Assembly (NCBI GenBank): GCA_037439705.1
Contig: JBBIVP010000020.1
Coordinates: 1 to 17,496 of the forward strand
Origin: JBBIVP01 sp037439705 [NCBI: bacterium]
GTDB taxonomy: Bacteria; JBBIVP01
Direction: 5' to 3'
DNA length: 17,496 nucleotides
The position numbers were made by a program, and so were the translations under genes. The notes under the pieces were generated by a model. That model had not been told where the DNA came from. It made no database searches and was given only the letters and a program-made list of their open reading frames with translations. Shown here piece after piece: positions 1 through 7,886 of this stretch; the first letter of the stretch is position 1; each line of letters opens with the position of its first letter.

Positions 1-60
1 CCATCTCCTTTTCCATACCTTACATCCATGGATACTATCTCTTAACCTAAAAGAGAAAAT

Positions 61-89
61 TTGACAGAAATTCTAAAATATGTTATAAT
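61..89 (+). promoter_or_regulatory. Consensus sigma-70 promoter for the kinase-like/receiver/barrel operon
   Basis: TTGACA lies at 61-66 and TATAAT at 84-89, separated by exactly 17 bases, with a TG one base upstream of the -10 (extended -10). Both hexamers match the sigma-70 consensus perfectly. Transcription should begin near 96, giving a leader of about 40 bases before the start codon at 135. The ribosome site GAGGGG is at 123-128, six bases before the ATG. Bases 1-60 hold no gene that I can support; an AAGGAG-like string on the minus strand near 5-10 could be the ribosome site of a divergent gene starting just outside the window. Confidence 0.85.
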
Positions 90-134
90 TTTTCAAAAAA
101 TTATGGGGGTCTGTATTAAAAAGAGGGGAAATAT

Positions 135-1586
135 ATGAAGCATGAGATAAAAAGAATCGGGAAGGAACTTTATAATTTTTTAAAGCACTACAATGTTGAG
201 AAGGTTGAAATTGGAATTTTAAAGAGAGATGATAGAAAATATATTTCCTTTCCGGAGATGGAAAGGATAAAATCTTTTCCATTGCCTTCAAAAATTGAAA
301 AAGAACCCGTGATAAAGGGGAAAAATATCTATATTTTAGAAACAAAAGATGACTGCGAGGTGGTTGTAAGAATCACTGTGAAGAAGGTTAAGAAAGAACA
401 CCTTTCCCTGTTCAAAATTCTTATCCATCTTTTTTACTCCTTGTTGGTTTATATGGATTTGCTCGAAAAATCTGAAACTCTCGGCAAAGAACTTGTCAAT
501 GTTATTCCTCAGGATTCTCCGTCAGAAGCACTTATATGGGCGATGAAAACGAGTGTTGAATTAACTGGCGGCGATGCAGGTTCAATAACTGTCTATGACA
601 AGGTGAGGGGAAAGATGACATTCCCTTATTTTTACAAAATGCCTCCTGAATTGACGAGGTTTGAGGTAGAATTCGGAAAGGGGCTTTCAAGCGACATTGT
701 GAGGAGTAAAAGGGGATACATAATAAATGATTACCCGAATTATCCAAATAGAATTGATGTCTTTGTTAAGGCAGGGGTTCAGAGTATAGCTGGTGCTCCT
801 GTGATATACGGAGAAAATATATATGGAGCGATTGGAGTTTTTGCGTTAAAAAAGAAAAAGAAATTTCTTCTTTCCGACCTTTATCTCACTGAGGCAGTTG
901 GAAGGGTTGCAGGCGCTATTCTTTATAACATATCCCGTGAAAAGGAGATAACCCTTGAGGCAAGGGAGCACATAGACAAGGCTTTCTTCTATGAACATCT
1001 GATTTCCCTCATTACCTCTGAAATCGTTACCCCATTGAGGCTCATACTTGGCTTCAGCTCTCTTCTCAAGGAAGATTTTGAGTGTATGAAAAATGAATCC
1101 ATTTCAAAATTCATAAATGCAATCCATTCATCAGCGTCAAAACTGGAAAACCAGATTTACTGCCTTACGGATTGTATGAGAACGATAACTATATGGGAAC
1201 CCATATCTCCTGTTGATACAAGACAGCTCCTTGAAATCCTCTCAAAAACGGTGGAGAAAACCTATCCTTATGTTGTAGTGCATCTGAAAAATCCTGAAAA
1301 GTTTCCTGTTATACCGACGAGGATGGCTCACCTGAAGTTTGTCTTCAACCAGATTTTCCGATATCTTGCAAAATACCAGGATTACAAGGGAAAGATAAGT
1401 GTTTCAAATTTCAAGAAAAAGGGAATTGAATCGTTCATATTTGAAGGTGGTGGGAAACCTTTTTCAAAAAGGGATGTGGAACTGCTGATACTCCAGAGAT
1501 GTGTTGAAACCTACATGGGAAATATCTGGTGGAAGGCGGAAAAGGGAAGGAATATAATTGCAGTGAACATTAGAACATACGATTGA
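135..1586 (+). CDS. GAF-domain protein with degenerate histidine-kinase module
   Basis: A 483-residue cytoplasmic protein with no clear transmembrane segment. Residues about 125-268 look like a GAF sensor domain. Residues about 285-345 align with the dimerisation/phosphoacceptor helix of histidine kinases, and about 395-480 with a HATPase fold. The catalytic signatures are missing: the usual SHELRTPL box reads TSEIVTPL (294-301), so the phosphorylated His is Ser295. In the N-box the first Asn is kept (N405) but the magnesium-binding Asn aligns with R409. The G1 box reads EGGGK (437-441) and there is no Gly-rich G2 box. It is therefore likely a pseudokinase acting as a sensor or scaffold rather than an autokinase. 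The start is supported by GAGGGG at 123-128. It is the first gene of a three-gene operon, three bases ahead of a receiver protein that is probably its partner. The domain call rests on motif reading only. Confidence 0.8.
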   Translation: MKHEIKRIGKELYNFLKHYNVEKVEIGILKRDDRKYISFPEMERIKSFPLPSKIEKEPVIKGKNIYILETKDDCEVVVRITVKKVKKEHLSLFKILIHLFYSLLVYMDLLEKSETLGKELVNVIPQDSPSEALIWAMKTSVELTGGDAGSITVYDKVRGKMTFPYFYKMPPELTRFEVEFGKGLSSDIVRSKRGYIINDYPNYPNRIDVFVKAGVQSIAGAPVIYGENIYGAIGVFALKKKKKFLLSDLYLTEAVGRVAGAILYNISREKEITLEAREHIDKAFFYEHLISLITSEIVTPLRLILGFSSLLKEDFECMKNESISKFINAIHSSASKLENQIYCLTDCMRTITIWEPISPVDTRQLLEILSKTVEKTYPYVVVHLKNPEKFPVIPTRMAHLKFVFNQIFRYLAKYQDYKGKISVSNFKKKGIESFIFEGGGKPFSKRDVELLILQRCVETYMGNIWWKAEKGRNIIAVNIRTYD

Positions 1587-1589
1587 ATT

Positions 1590-1964
1590 ATGAGAATCCT
1601 GATAATTGATGATGATGCGGAGGAAATAGAACTTCTTGTCAGGTTTCTCACAAGACACTCTCCCTGTGATATTGATATAGCCTTTGATTTAGAGGAGGTG
1701 AAAATGTGGCTTGAAAAAAAGGATTACGATTTCGTGATTACAGATGCTTTCGTCGGTGAATTCAGTGCGACTGAAGTCATAAAGGCTGTGAAGGAGAGAA
1801 AGTCTTCTCCGCTCATCTACCTTTTCTCGGAAGAGAGCAATCCAGAACTTATTAAAAAATTCTTTGAGGAAGGAGTTAATCTTTATTTTCGCAAGGGATT
1901 TAAAGAGATGGAAAGTATGGTTATTTCTATCAGAAACATATACACAAAATTGAAGAAGGAATGA
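1590..1964 (+). CDS. Single-domain response regulator (CheY-like receiver)
   Basis: A 124-residue stand-alone receiver domain with no output domain. The acidic pocket is intact: D7/D8/D9 at the end of strand 1, phosphoacceptor D52 in DFVITDAF, S80 at the conserved Ser/Thr position, and the conserved Lys at 102 before a Gly (the family normally has Lys-Pro here). Phosphorylation therefore looks possible even though the upstream kinase-like protein appears catalytically dead, so phosphate would have to come from another kinase or a small phosphodonor. The ATG sits three bases after the preceding TGA with no evident ribosome site, suggesting translational coupling. The stop overlaps the next start (ATGA, 1961-1964). 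Without an output domain it probably works by protein-protein contact. Confidence 0.88.
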   Translation: MRILIIDDDAEEIELLVRFLTRHSPCDIDIAFDLEEVKMWLEKKDYDFVITDAFVGEFSATEVIKAVKERKSSPLIYLFSEESNPELIKKFFEEGVNLYFRKGFKEMESMVISIRNIYTKLKKE

Positions 1965-3025
1965 CGAAATTTCTCCTCCTGTGGACTTTTTTTGTTCTCT
2001 ATGAAGAGGGTGCGGACCTTTTGAGAAGTTATATTTTTCGCGATTTAAAAAGCGGCGTTGTTGCGGGTTTTTCCTTAAACCGAACGGACAGCAAACTGGG
2101 CGATATTGAAGATACGGAACCAGTTTCAACCGGTGGGTATGAAGGTGGCATTTTTAAAATTTTTGACTTTGGAAACTTTGATACTGGAATTTTTCTTGAT
2201 TTTAAGGACGAATCGTTATATGTATCCGGTCTTTATTCTGATACTTCAATACCGGATTTAACCCTCTATAAACTCATTGAACATGCGGAGGAGGAAGAAG
2301 AAATAAGTGCTGGGGTCCCATTTTTATTAAAAATTTTCAAAAATCTGATGTTCAAATCTTCCCTTGAATTTTCATGGAAAAATGCCTCTCTTCAACACGG
2401 TGATGTATATACCAATTATTCAGCAGAAGTTATAAAATTGAGCAGGAATGAGGTAAATTTTAAGTGGAAAATAGGGGGCGTCTTAAAAACAGGCTTTTTA
2501 AGCCCTTCAATTTCTTTTGGCATTCCCTTATTCTTAAGGGGAGACGCAAAGATGATGAGATATAAGGGAGCAACAATACTTATTGAACCTTTTGTCCAGT
2601 GGGGATACGACCCGAAGCCACCTCCCTTCATAAATACCTCCTTCGGTTTCCGTTCCAGAAATTTCAGTATACTTTTCATCTATTCATTTTATGGAAGATG
2701 GGGAGGAGGTTTTTATGGAATAGATAGAACAGAATACAGGTTAAAAGGCATTCCTTCACACGAGATAGGTGGCATCGCTTCGTTTAGAGTTTCCTCAAAC
2801 GAATTCCTGATGGGATTTAATTATGAAGGAAAGGATTATACCACAGAAAATATCCCTTATTTAACCGGAGATAGATTTCTCATCATTTTAGGGTATGAGA
2901 AAAAAAATCGGTATGTTTATGGAATATTTCTCAAATGCCTGCTTTCGGAAAGGGACTCCAAATTTTTACGAAAGATGAGCGTTTTTCTTACAAGAATAAC
3001 AATGGATTTTTCAATTGGTTTTTAA
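1961..3025 (+). CDS. Putative outer-membrane beta-barrel protein
   Basis: A 354-residue protein of unknown specific function. It begins with a short hydrophobic stretch that could be a weak signal peptide (residues 3-14), though the n-region carries only one Lys and no clear cleavage site is visible. The body is rich in alternating aromatic/Gly strands and ends in Phe after an amphipathic strand (MDFSIGF), the typical C-terminal signature recognised by the outer-membrane assembly machinery. No enzyme motif is visible. The start overlaps the receiver stop by four bases (ATGA), so it is translated as part of the kinase-like/receiver operon. The barrel assignment rests on composition and the terminal Phe, not on a recognised family. 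Confidence 0.6.
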   Translation: MTKFLLLWTFFVLYEEGADLLRSYIFRDLKSGVVAGFSLNRTDSKLGDIEDTEPVSTGGYEGGIFKIFDFGNFDTGIFLDFKDESLYVSGLYSDTSIPDLTLYKLIEHAEEEEEISAGVPFLLKIFKNLMFKSSLEFSWKNASLQHGDVYTNYSAEVIKLSRNEVNFKWKIGGVLKTGFLSPSISFGIPLFLRGDAKMMRYKGATILIEPFVQWGYDPKPPPFINTSFGFRSRNFSILFIYSFYGRWGGGFYGIDRTEYRLKGIPSHEIGGIASFRVSSNEFLMGFNYEGKDYTTENIPYLTGDRFLIILGYEKKNRYVYGIFLKCLLSERDSKFLRKMSVFLTRITMDFSIGF

Positions 3026-3032
3026 AGGAAAT

Positions 3033-3060
3033 TTGACGAATTTTTTTTGTTGATTAAATT
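3033..3060 (+). promoter_or_regulatory. Likely promoter of the small heat-shock gene
   Basis: TTGACG (3033-3038) and TAAATT (3055-3060) are separated by 16 bases, in the 66-base gap between the barrel gene and the heat-shock gene. The -35 matches consensus at five of six positions and the -10 at four of six. I see no CIRCE inverted repeat or heat-shock sigma-32-type motif, so heat control, if any, is not evident from the DNA. Confidence 0.5.
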
Positions 3061-3075
3061 TTCAGTAGAAAAAAT

Positions 3076-3087
3076 AAAGGAGGTGAT
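3076..3087 (+). promoter_or_regulatory. Full-length Shine-Dalgarno that fixes the hsp20 start
   Basis: AAAGGAGGTGAT is complementary to the canonical 16S rRNA 3' end over essentially its whole length. It sits eight bases ahead of the ATG at 3092. The alternative ATG at 3086 overlaps this string and is too close to be used, and the more distant TTG at 3047 lies upstream of it. This suggests very efficient translation of the heat-shock protein. Confidence 0.85.
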
Positions 3088-3091
3088 GAAG

Positions 3092-3538
3092 ATGGCGATA
3101 AAAAGATGGAACCCAATGAAGGAATTCCTGCAGATGCAGGAAAGAATGACAAGGCTTTTTGACGAAATCTTCCCCAGAGTGGGAAGAATGGAAATTGAAC
3201 CGTTCGGTGGATGGATTCCTCCTGTGGACATATACGAAACCCCTGACAAGGTTGTGATTGAAGCGGAGGTTCCCGGAGTGGAGAAGGATAACATCAAGAT
3301 AGAATACTCAAACGGAATCCTCACAATCAAGGGGGAGCGCAAACTGGAAAAGGAGGTGAAGGAAGAAGATTATCACAGGCTGGAAAGGGCATATGGAAGC
3401 TTCCAGAGAAGTTTCTCAATTCCCTCCACAGTTGACCCTGACAAGATAAATGCAGTTTACAAAAACGGGATCCTCAAAATAGAACTTCCAAAACAGGAAA
3501 AGGCAAAACCGAAGGAGATAAAGATAGAGGTAAAGTGA
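3092..3538 (+). CDS. hsp20: Small heat-shock protein, Hsp20/alpha-crystallin family
   Basis: A 148-residue ATP-independent holdase chaperone that binds unfolding proteins and keeps them refoldable. It has a short N-terminal region (MAIKRWNPM, then an amphipathic helix), the alpha-crystallin domain starting near GGWIPPVDIYET, the conserved A-x-x-x-NGIL-type motif (AVYKNGILKIELPK) near the C-terminus, and a Lys-rich tail. The length is normal for the family. The start at 3092 is chosen from the perfect ribosome site at 3076-3087; the open frame runs upstream to a TTG at 3047 but that is unlikely to be used. It has its own promoter and terminator, so it is probably monocistronic. Confidence 0.95.
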   Translation: MAIKRWNPMKEFLQMQERMTRLFDEIFPRVGRMEIEPFGGWIPPVDIYETPDKVVIEAEVPGVEKDNIKIEYSNGILTIKGERKLEKEVKEEDYHRLERAYGSFQRSFSIPSTVDPDKINAVYKNGILKIELPKQEKAKPKEIKIEVK

Positions 3539-3568
3539 GGGGGAAATTTCCCCCCTCTTTTTTATTTT
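3539..3568 (+). terminator. Intrinsic terminator after hsp20
   Basis: GGGGGAAATTTCCCCCC starts immediately after the hsp20 stop and forms a G/C-clamped hairpin with an AATT loop. It is followed by a T-rich tract (TCTTTTTTATTTT). It should end the hsp20 transcript and insulate the folP cluster. Confidence 0.9.
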
Positions 3569-3594
3569 GTGGAGGGGGTCTTAAAAAATTGTTG

Positions 3595-3635
3595 AAAATG
3601 TTATCGGTGTGAGGGTCCAACATTTTTATTTTTTT
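3595..3635 (+). other. AT-rich hairpin followed by a T run in the hsp20-folP gap
   Basis: AAAATGTT (3595-3602) and AACATTTT (3619-3626) form an 8-base-pair inverted repeat with a 16-base loop, followed by TATTTTTTT (3627-3635). It could be a weak second terminator or a leader structure. The rest of the 3569-3722 gap holds no open frame or recognisable site beyond this. Confidence 0.3.
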
Positions 3636-3722
3636 AGCGAATGGAATAGCTTAGTAATTGAACCTTTTTATACAATTATTCCCTTTTAACTCAAATCTCA
3701 AACCCACTTCCCCCTGGGCACA

Positions 3723-4922
3723 ATGTCCGTGTGTTTCTACACCTTATTGACAATGCCTTCTTTTTGTGAAATAAATTCTATTGAAATGGGGAATAAATTT
3801 AAAATTTTTCCTCCTGTGCTGATGAAATTTGATTCCAACAAAGAACTTATAAATTTTTTAAGAAAAAGTGGATTTCAAGAAAGCAATTTTTCTGATATTG
3901 AGGTTTTATGCATTCATCTGAAATTGAACGGAAAAGGGTTTATACATTTGAAGGAAAAGGTAAAAGACAGAAAAATAGAAATTGCAAGGAATAAAAAAGA
4001 AGAAGTCCTTATAAAAGGTGGAGCAACCGAAATATCAAAAATTATCGGAGAAAAACACCTTTTCAAAACAAGTATTCCCCCACTGAAAATAGGCAAAAAA
4101 ACATTTTGTTTTGGAGAAAAAACATACATAATGGGTGTAATCAACATCACTCCCGATTCCTTTTATTCGGGTTCAAGGTTTCCAGATGTTGAAAAAGCAA
4201 TAGAAAAAGCCATTTCAATGGTGGAAGGAGGAGCAGACATAATTGATATAGGTGGAGAATCAACAAGACCTGGAGCAAGTTCTGTTTCTGCAGAAGAAGA
4301 AATGAAAAGGATTTTGCCCGTAATAAGAGAAATAAAAAAACTTACGGATGTGCCAATCTCAGTGGACACCTATAAATCAAAGGTTGCTGAAAAAGCAATA
4401 GAAAATGGAGCTGATATGATAAACGATATCAGTGGTCTGAAATTTGACAGAAAAATGGTGGATGTAATAAAAAAGTATAAAATGCCGGCAGTTTTGATGC
4501 ATACCTCAGGAAAACCATCTGTAATGCAGAAAAGAACAAAGTATAAGTGGCTTCTTGGAGAAATATCAGCATATTTTCTACAAACATTAAAAAAGTTAAA
4601 TTCACTCTCAGAACTGACAATTCTTGACCCGGGAATAGGCTTCGGAAAAACCCCTGAGCAAAATCTCTACATCATTAAACACCTTGAATTTCTCAAAATT
4701 TTTGGAAGACCGATTCTTATAGGTCCTTCAAGAAAATCCTTTATCGGATATTTTGGGGGCGGAGAAAAACCTGAAGAAAGACTTGAAGGAACAATAGCAG
4801 TAACTTCTCTTTTAGCCTATAAGGGAGTGGACTTTGTAAGAGTCCACGATGTGAAGGAGATAAAAAAAGCCCTTTCAATTGTTGAAGCTTTAAAAGGGGT
4901 GGAAAAAAGGGATGTTTTTTGA
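3723..4922 (+). CDS. folP: Dihydropteroate synthase (long form)
   Basis: Condenses 6-hydroxymethyl-dihydropterin pyrophosphate with p-aminobenzoate to give dihydropteroate in folate synthesis; cytoplasmic. The TIM-barrel core shows NITPDSF (141-147), DIGGESTRPGA (175-185), VDTYK, NDISG, a MHTSGKPSVMQ pterin-loop motif, DPGIGFGKT, GPSRKSFIG and a C-terminal RVHDV. About 110-130 residues precede the core, an extension also found in roughly 400-residue DHPS forms of several deep bacterial lineages. The start is uncertain: no ribosome site precedes ATG 3723, and in-frame ATGs at 3753 and 3786 are alternatives. The first 21 residues are Cys-rich and unlike the rest, so 3786 is quite possible. It is the first gene of the folP-cdaA-cdaR-glmM-pdxJ run and overlaps cdaA by 11 bases. 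Confidence 0.95.
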   Translation: MSVCFYTLLTMPSFCEINSIEMGNKFKIFPPVLMKFDSNKELINFLRKSGFQESNFSDIEVLCIHLKLNGKGFIHLKEKVKDRKIEIARNKKEEVLIKGGATEISKIIGEKHLFKTSIPPLKIGKKTFCFGEKTYIMGVINITPDSFYSGSRFPDVEKAIEKAISMVEGGADIIDIGGESTRPGASSVSAEEEMKRILPVIREIKKLTDVPISVDTYKSKVAEKAIENGADMINDISGLKFDRKMVDVIKKYKMPAVLMHTSGKPSVMQKRTKYKWLLGEISAYFLQTLKKLNSLSELTILDPGIGFGKTPEQNLYIIKHLEFLKIFGRPILIGPSRKSFIGYFGGGEKPEERLEGTIAVTSLLAYKGVDFVRVHDVKEIKKALSIVEALKGVEKRDVF

Positions 4923-5652
4923 TGTTCTGAAATCAATTTTGGATATCGCTCTCACTGCTTTTATAATTTACGGAATTCTGTTCTTTCTTAAAGGCACAAA
5001 AGCAGGAGAAATAGCATTCGGATTTATGTGCCTTCTCCTCATTTATCTCCTTTCAGATTTTTTTGGCTTGGCCTCTTTAAACTGGCTTCTCGGAGGATTT
5101 GTCGCAAATTTTCTCCTCATCATAGTCATCGTATTTCACCCCGACATAAGGAGATTACTTGGCACACTCGGAGAAAGAGCAAGACTAAAAAGCTCCGCAC
5201 CCCCTCAGAGTTCAAAAATCATTGGGGAAGTAATAAAAGCAGTTATGGCTATGTCCGAAAAGAAAATAGGTGGGATAATTGTGTTTGAAGGAAACATAAA
5301 GTTAGATGACCTTGTGGATATAGGAATAAAAATGGACGCTGAGGTTTCAAAAGAACTCCTTCTTTCCATTTTTTCTCCCCAGTCCCCAATTCATGATGGA
5401 GCAGTTATAATAAGGAATGAAAGGATTGCAATAGCTTCTTGCTTTCTTCCAATGACAAAAAATCCCCATCTTGAGAAAACCTTTGGCTCCAGGCATCGCG
5501 CGGGAATAGGAATTACCGAAGAAACCGATGCCATAGCAATTATTGCGTCCGAGGAAACGGGGAAGATCTCCCTTGCAAAAGGTGGAATGTTGATGATAGA
5601 ACTGGACGAAACAAAATTAAGAAAAGAAATATCCAGTCATTTTAAAATATGA
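4912..5652 (+). CDS. cdaA: Diadenylate cyclase CdaA (DacA type)
   Basis: Makes cyclic di-AMP from two ATP at the inner face of the cytoplasmic membrane. The 246-residue protein has about three N-terminal transmembrane helices (residues about 8-28, 33-50, 58-76) and then a DAC domain. The two catalytic motifs are intact: HDGAVII with DGA at 162-164, and SRHRAGIGITEETD with RHR at 194-196. Length and layout are typical. Its start lies 11 bases inside folP, and its stop overlaps the next start (ATGA, 5649-5652), so it is translated with folP and cdaR. The adjacency to a YbbR protein and glmM is the classic c-di-AMP module, in which both neighbours modulate the cyclase. Confidence 0.96.
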   Translation: MFFDVLKSILDIALTAFIIYGILFFLKGTKAGEIAFGFMCLLLIYLLSDFFGLASLNWLLGGFVANFLLIIVIVFHPDIRRLLGTLGERARLKSSAPPQSSKIIGEVIKAVMAMSEKKIGGIIVFEGNIKLDDLVDIGIKMDAEVSKELLLSIFSPQSPIHDGAVIIRNERIAIASCFLPMTKNPHLEKTFGSRHRAGIGITEETDAIAIIASEETGKISLAKGGMLMIELDETKLRKEISSHFKI

Positions 5653-6539
5653 AGGATATAACTCTCAAACTCCTTTCCCTGTTTCTTGCCATTCTTATCT
5701 GGCTTTATGTATATGGAGTGAAAAAAATGGTTTTTTTCAGAGATGTGCCGATAGATTTTTTAAACCTTCCCCCTGAAAAGGTAATAATTGAATCCAGTGC
5801 ATTTTCTGTAAAAATAAAGTTAAGTGCCTCAAGAAGAATTCTGGAAACTGTAAAGCCTTCCATTCGTGCAGAAATTGACCTTTCCTCAGTAAAGGACGGA
5901 GTAAACATAATTGAAATAACTCCTGGAAATATAAAGGCTCCACCGTATGTAAAAATCCTCTCAGTATCCCCGCAAACGATTGAAATTAAAATTGACTCCG
6001 TCACAGAAAAATCCCTTCCAGTGATTGCAGAAATCCCTGTGGATGAAGATTACATTGTGAATGACCTGAAAACAATTCCTCCGGAGGTAATTGTGGAAAC
6101 TCCAAAATCATTTACGCCTAATGAAAACTTCCTGGTCTTAAAAATAGATAAAAAATGCAATAAAGAGGGAAATTTTGTGTATCAAAGTCCGGTATCATTA
6201 AATTCAGAAAATTTAATACACATAACCCCGAAAGAAATAAAGGTTAAATGGAGATGCGACAAAAAAATGGAGGAAAAGATTATAAAGAATCTGCCTGTCA
6301 TTATAAAAAACAAAAAAGAAGGTATGAAATATTTTTTGAAACCTGATAAAATAAACTTAAAAATTAAAGGCTGGGCAAAGGACATTAAAAATATGAACCT
6401 GAAGGATGCGATAGAAATAAGTGTTGATGTAAAGGATTATAAGAAGGGAAGTTACGAGATATCACCGATAATAAAAACTCCTGATGAAATAGAAGTCCTT
6501 GCTGGAAGTGAAGAAAAATTAAAATTGAGGGTGGAATGA
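5649..6539 (+). CDS. cdaR: YbbR-domain protein, CdaA regulator
   Basis: A 296-residue single-pass membrane protein with an N-terminal transmembrane helix (about residues 5-24, in the typical LKLLSLFLAILIWLYVY form). The rest is an extracytoplasmic region of YbbR-like beta modules, each containing a PxxVxI-type strand (for example near PPEKVIIE, SPQTIEIKI and PPEVIVETP). YbbR/CdaR proteins bind CdaA and modulate c-di-AMP output in Firmicutes; the same role is inferred here from position. The start overlaps cdaA by four bases and the stop overlaps glmM by four bases. Repeat boundaries cannot be set precisely by eye. Confidence 0.93.
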   Translation: MKDITLKLLSLFLAILIWLYVYGVKKMVFFRDVPIDFLNLPPEKVIIESSAFSVKIKLSASRRILETVKPSIRAEIDLSSVKDGVNIIEITPGNIKAPPYVKILSVSPQTIEIKIDSVTEKSLPVIAEIPVDEDYIVNDLKTIPPEVIVETPKSFTPNENFLVLKIDKKCNKEGNFVYQSPVSLNSENLIHITPKEIKVKWRCDKKMEEKIIKNLPVIIKNKKEGMKYFLKPDKINLKIKGWAKDIKNMNLKDAIEISVDVKDYKKGSYEISPIIKTPDEIEVLAGSEEKLKLRVE

Positions 6540-7885
6540 AGTCTTTGTTCGGAACAGATGGAATAAGAGGAATAACAAACCAGTATCCCATGACACCATG
6601 GATTGCACTTAAGGTGGGAATTGCTTTGGGGAAACTTCTGAAGGGCGGAAGGGTAATAATAGGAAAGGACACGAGATTATCAGGTTACATCTTTGAATAT
6701 GCGATTTCTTCCGGATTGTGCTCCACAGGGCTTGATGTATATCTTGTAGGACCTTTTCCAACGCCCGGAATTGCCTTTCTCGTCCCTGATATGAGGGTTG
6801 AAGCGGGCATTGTTGTTTCGGCATCCCACAATCCCTTTTATTACAACGGAATCAAAATTTTTGGAAAAGATGGATACAAAATTTCTGATGAGGTTGAGGA
6901 TGAAATAGAAAATTTTATAAAAAATGGAGGAGAAGACCCATCAATACTGGCAAATCCAAGAAATACAGGGAAGGCATACAGACTAAAAGAATCAGCAGGC
7001 AGGTACATAGAATTTCTCAAGAATACCCTTCCAAAGGGAACGAGGCTAAAAGGAATAAAAATAGTTATTGATTGTGCAAACGGCGCTACATATAGAATTG
7101 CACAAATGCTCTTTGACGAACTCGGAGCGGAAGTAATAACAATAAATGCTGAGCCTGATGGATTAAATATAAATGAAGGATGTGGTGCCACTGACCCCAC
7201 ATCCCTTAAAGAAGCGGTATTAAAATATGGAGCAGATGCCGGATTTGCATTTGATGGAGACGGAGACAGGTGTATAGCAGTTGATGAAAAGGGAAGGATA
7301 TTAAATGGAGATGACATATTAGCCATATGTGGAGATTTCCTGTTAAAAAAGGGGAAGATTGAGAAAAGAGGAGTTGTTGTAACCCATGCGAGCACAATAG
7401 GTATTGAAAAATTCTTCCATAAAAGAGGGTGTCAGGTAATAAGAACAGATATTGGAGACAGATATGTGGTAGAGGCAATGCTTAAAAATGGATTTCAAAT
7501 TGGAGGTGAAAAATCAGGACACACAGTTTTTTTGAACTACTCAACTACAGGAGACGGACTTCTAACATCCCTTCAGGTGTTAAATGTAATGGTAAATGAA
7601 GACAAACCCCTATCCATCCTTTCTTCATCTTTTGAAAAACCATGTGAATTTTCCATTGATATACCCGTGAAAACAAAAATACCACTTGAAAAGATAGAAG
7701 GATATGAAAAATTTAAAAGGGAGATGGATTCAAAAATAAAAAATGGAAGGATTTACATAAGGTATTCTGGAACAGAGCAGAAACTTAGAGTTCTTGCAGA
7801 AGGATATGACGAAGAAAATGTGGAGATGGTTGGAAAGGAAATAAAAGAATTCTTTTTAAAAAATTTAGACATTCAGGAGGAATAA
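6536..7885 (+). CDS. glmM: Phosphoglucosamine mutase
   Basis: Interconverts glucosamine-6-phosphate and glucosamine-1-phosphate on the way to UDP-GlcNAc for peptidoglycan and lipid A. The 449-residue length is normal. Signatures are all present: FGTDGIRG near the N-terminus, the phosphoserine loop SASHNP with active Ser97, the metal loop DGDGDR (240-245), the sugar loop GGEKSGH (323-329) and the phosphate loop SGTE (411-414, here [11 protein letters not shown]). Its start overlaps cdaR (ATGA), and pdxJ begins two bases after its stop. GlmM is also known to bind and inhibit CdaA in Gram-positive bacteria, consistent with this cluster. Confidence 0.97.
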   Translation: MKSLFGTDGIRGITNQYPMTPWIALKVGIALGKLLKGGRVIIGKDTRLSGYIFEYAISSGLCSTGLDVYLVGPFPTPGIAFLVPDMRVEAGIVVSASHNPFYYNGIKIFGKDGYKISDEVEDEIENFIKNGGEDPSILANPRNTGKAYRLKESAGRYIEFLKNTLPKGTRLKGIKIVIDCANGATYRIAQMLFDELGAEVITINAEPDGLNINEGCGATDPTSLKEAVLKYGADAGFAFDGDGDRCIAVDEKGRILNGDDILAICGDFLLKKGKIEKRGVVVTHASTIGIEKFFHKRGCQVIRTDIGDRYVVEAMLKNGFQIGGEKSGHTVFLNYSTTGDGLLTSLQVLNVMVNEDKPLSILSSSFEKPCEFSIDIPVKTKIPLEKIEGYEKFKREMDSKIKNGRIYIRYSGTEQKLRVLAEGYDEENVEMVGKEIKEFFLKNLDIQEE

Positions 7886-7886
7886 A

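Noticed and set aside
1-60. Possible divergent gene start at the left edge
   Set aside because: Only an AAGGAG-like string is visible on the minus strand; no start codon with proper spacing or frame lies inside the window.
3047-3091. Longer hsp20 frame starting at TTG 3047
   Set aside because: The perfect ribosome site at 3076-3087 points to ATG 3092, and the extra residues are not part of the Hsp20 family N-terminus.
6841-7395. Long antisense frame (184 codons) opposite glmM
   Set aside because: It lies wholly inside glmM on the other strand and shows low-complexity Ser/Pro/Phe composition typical of a shadow frame.
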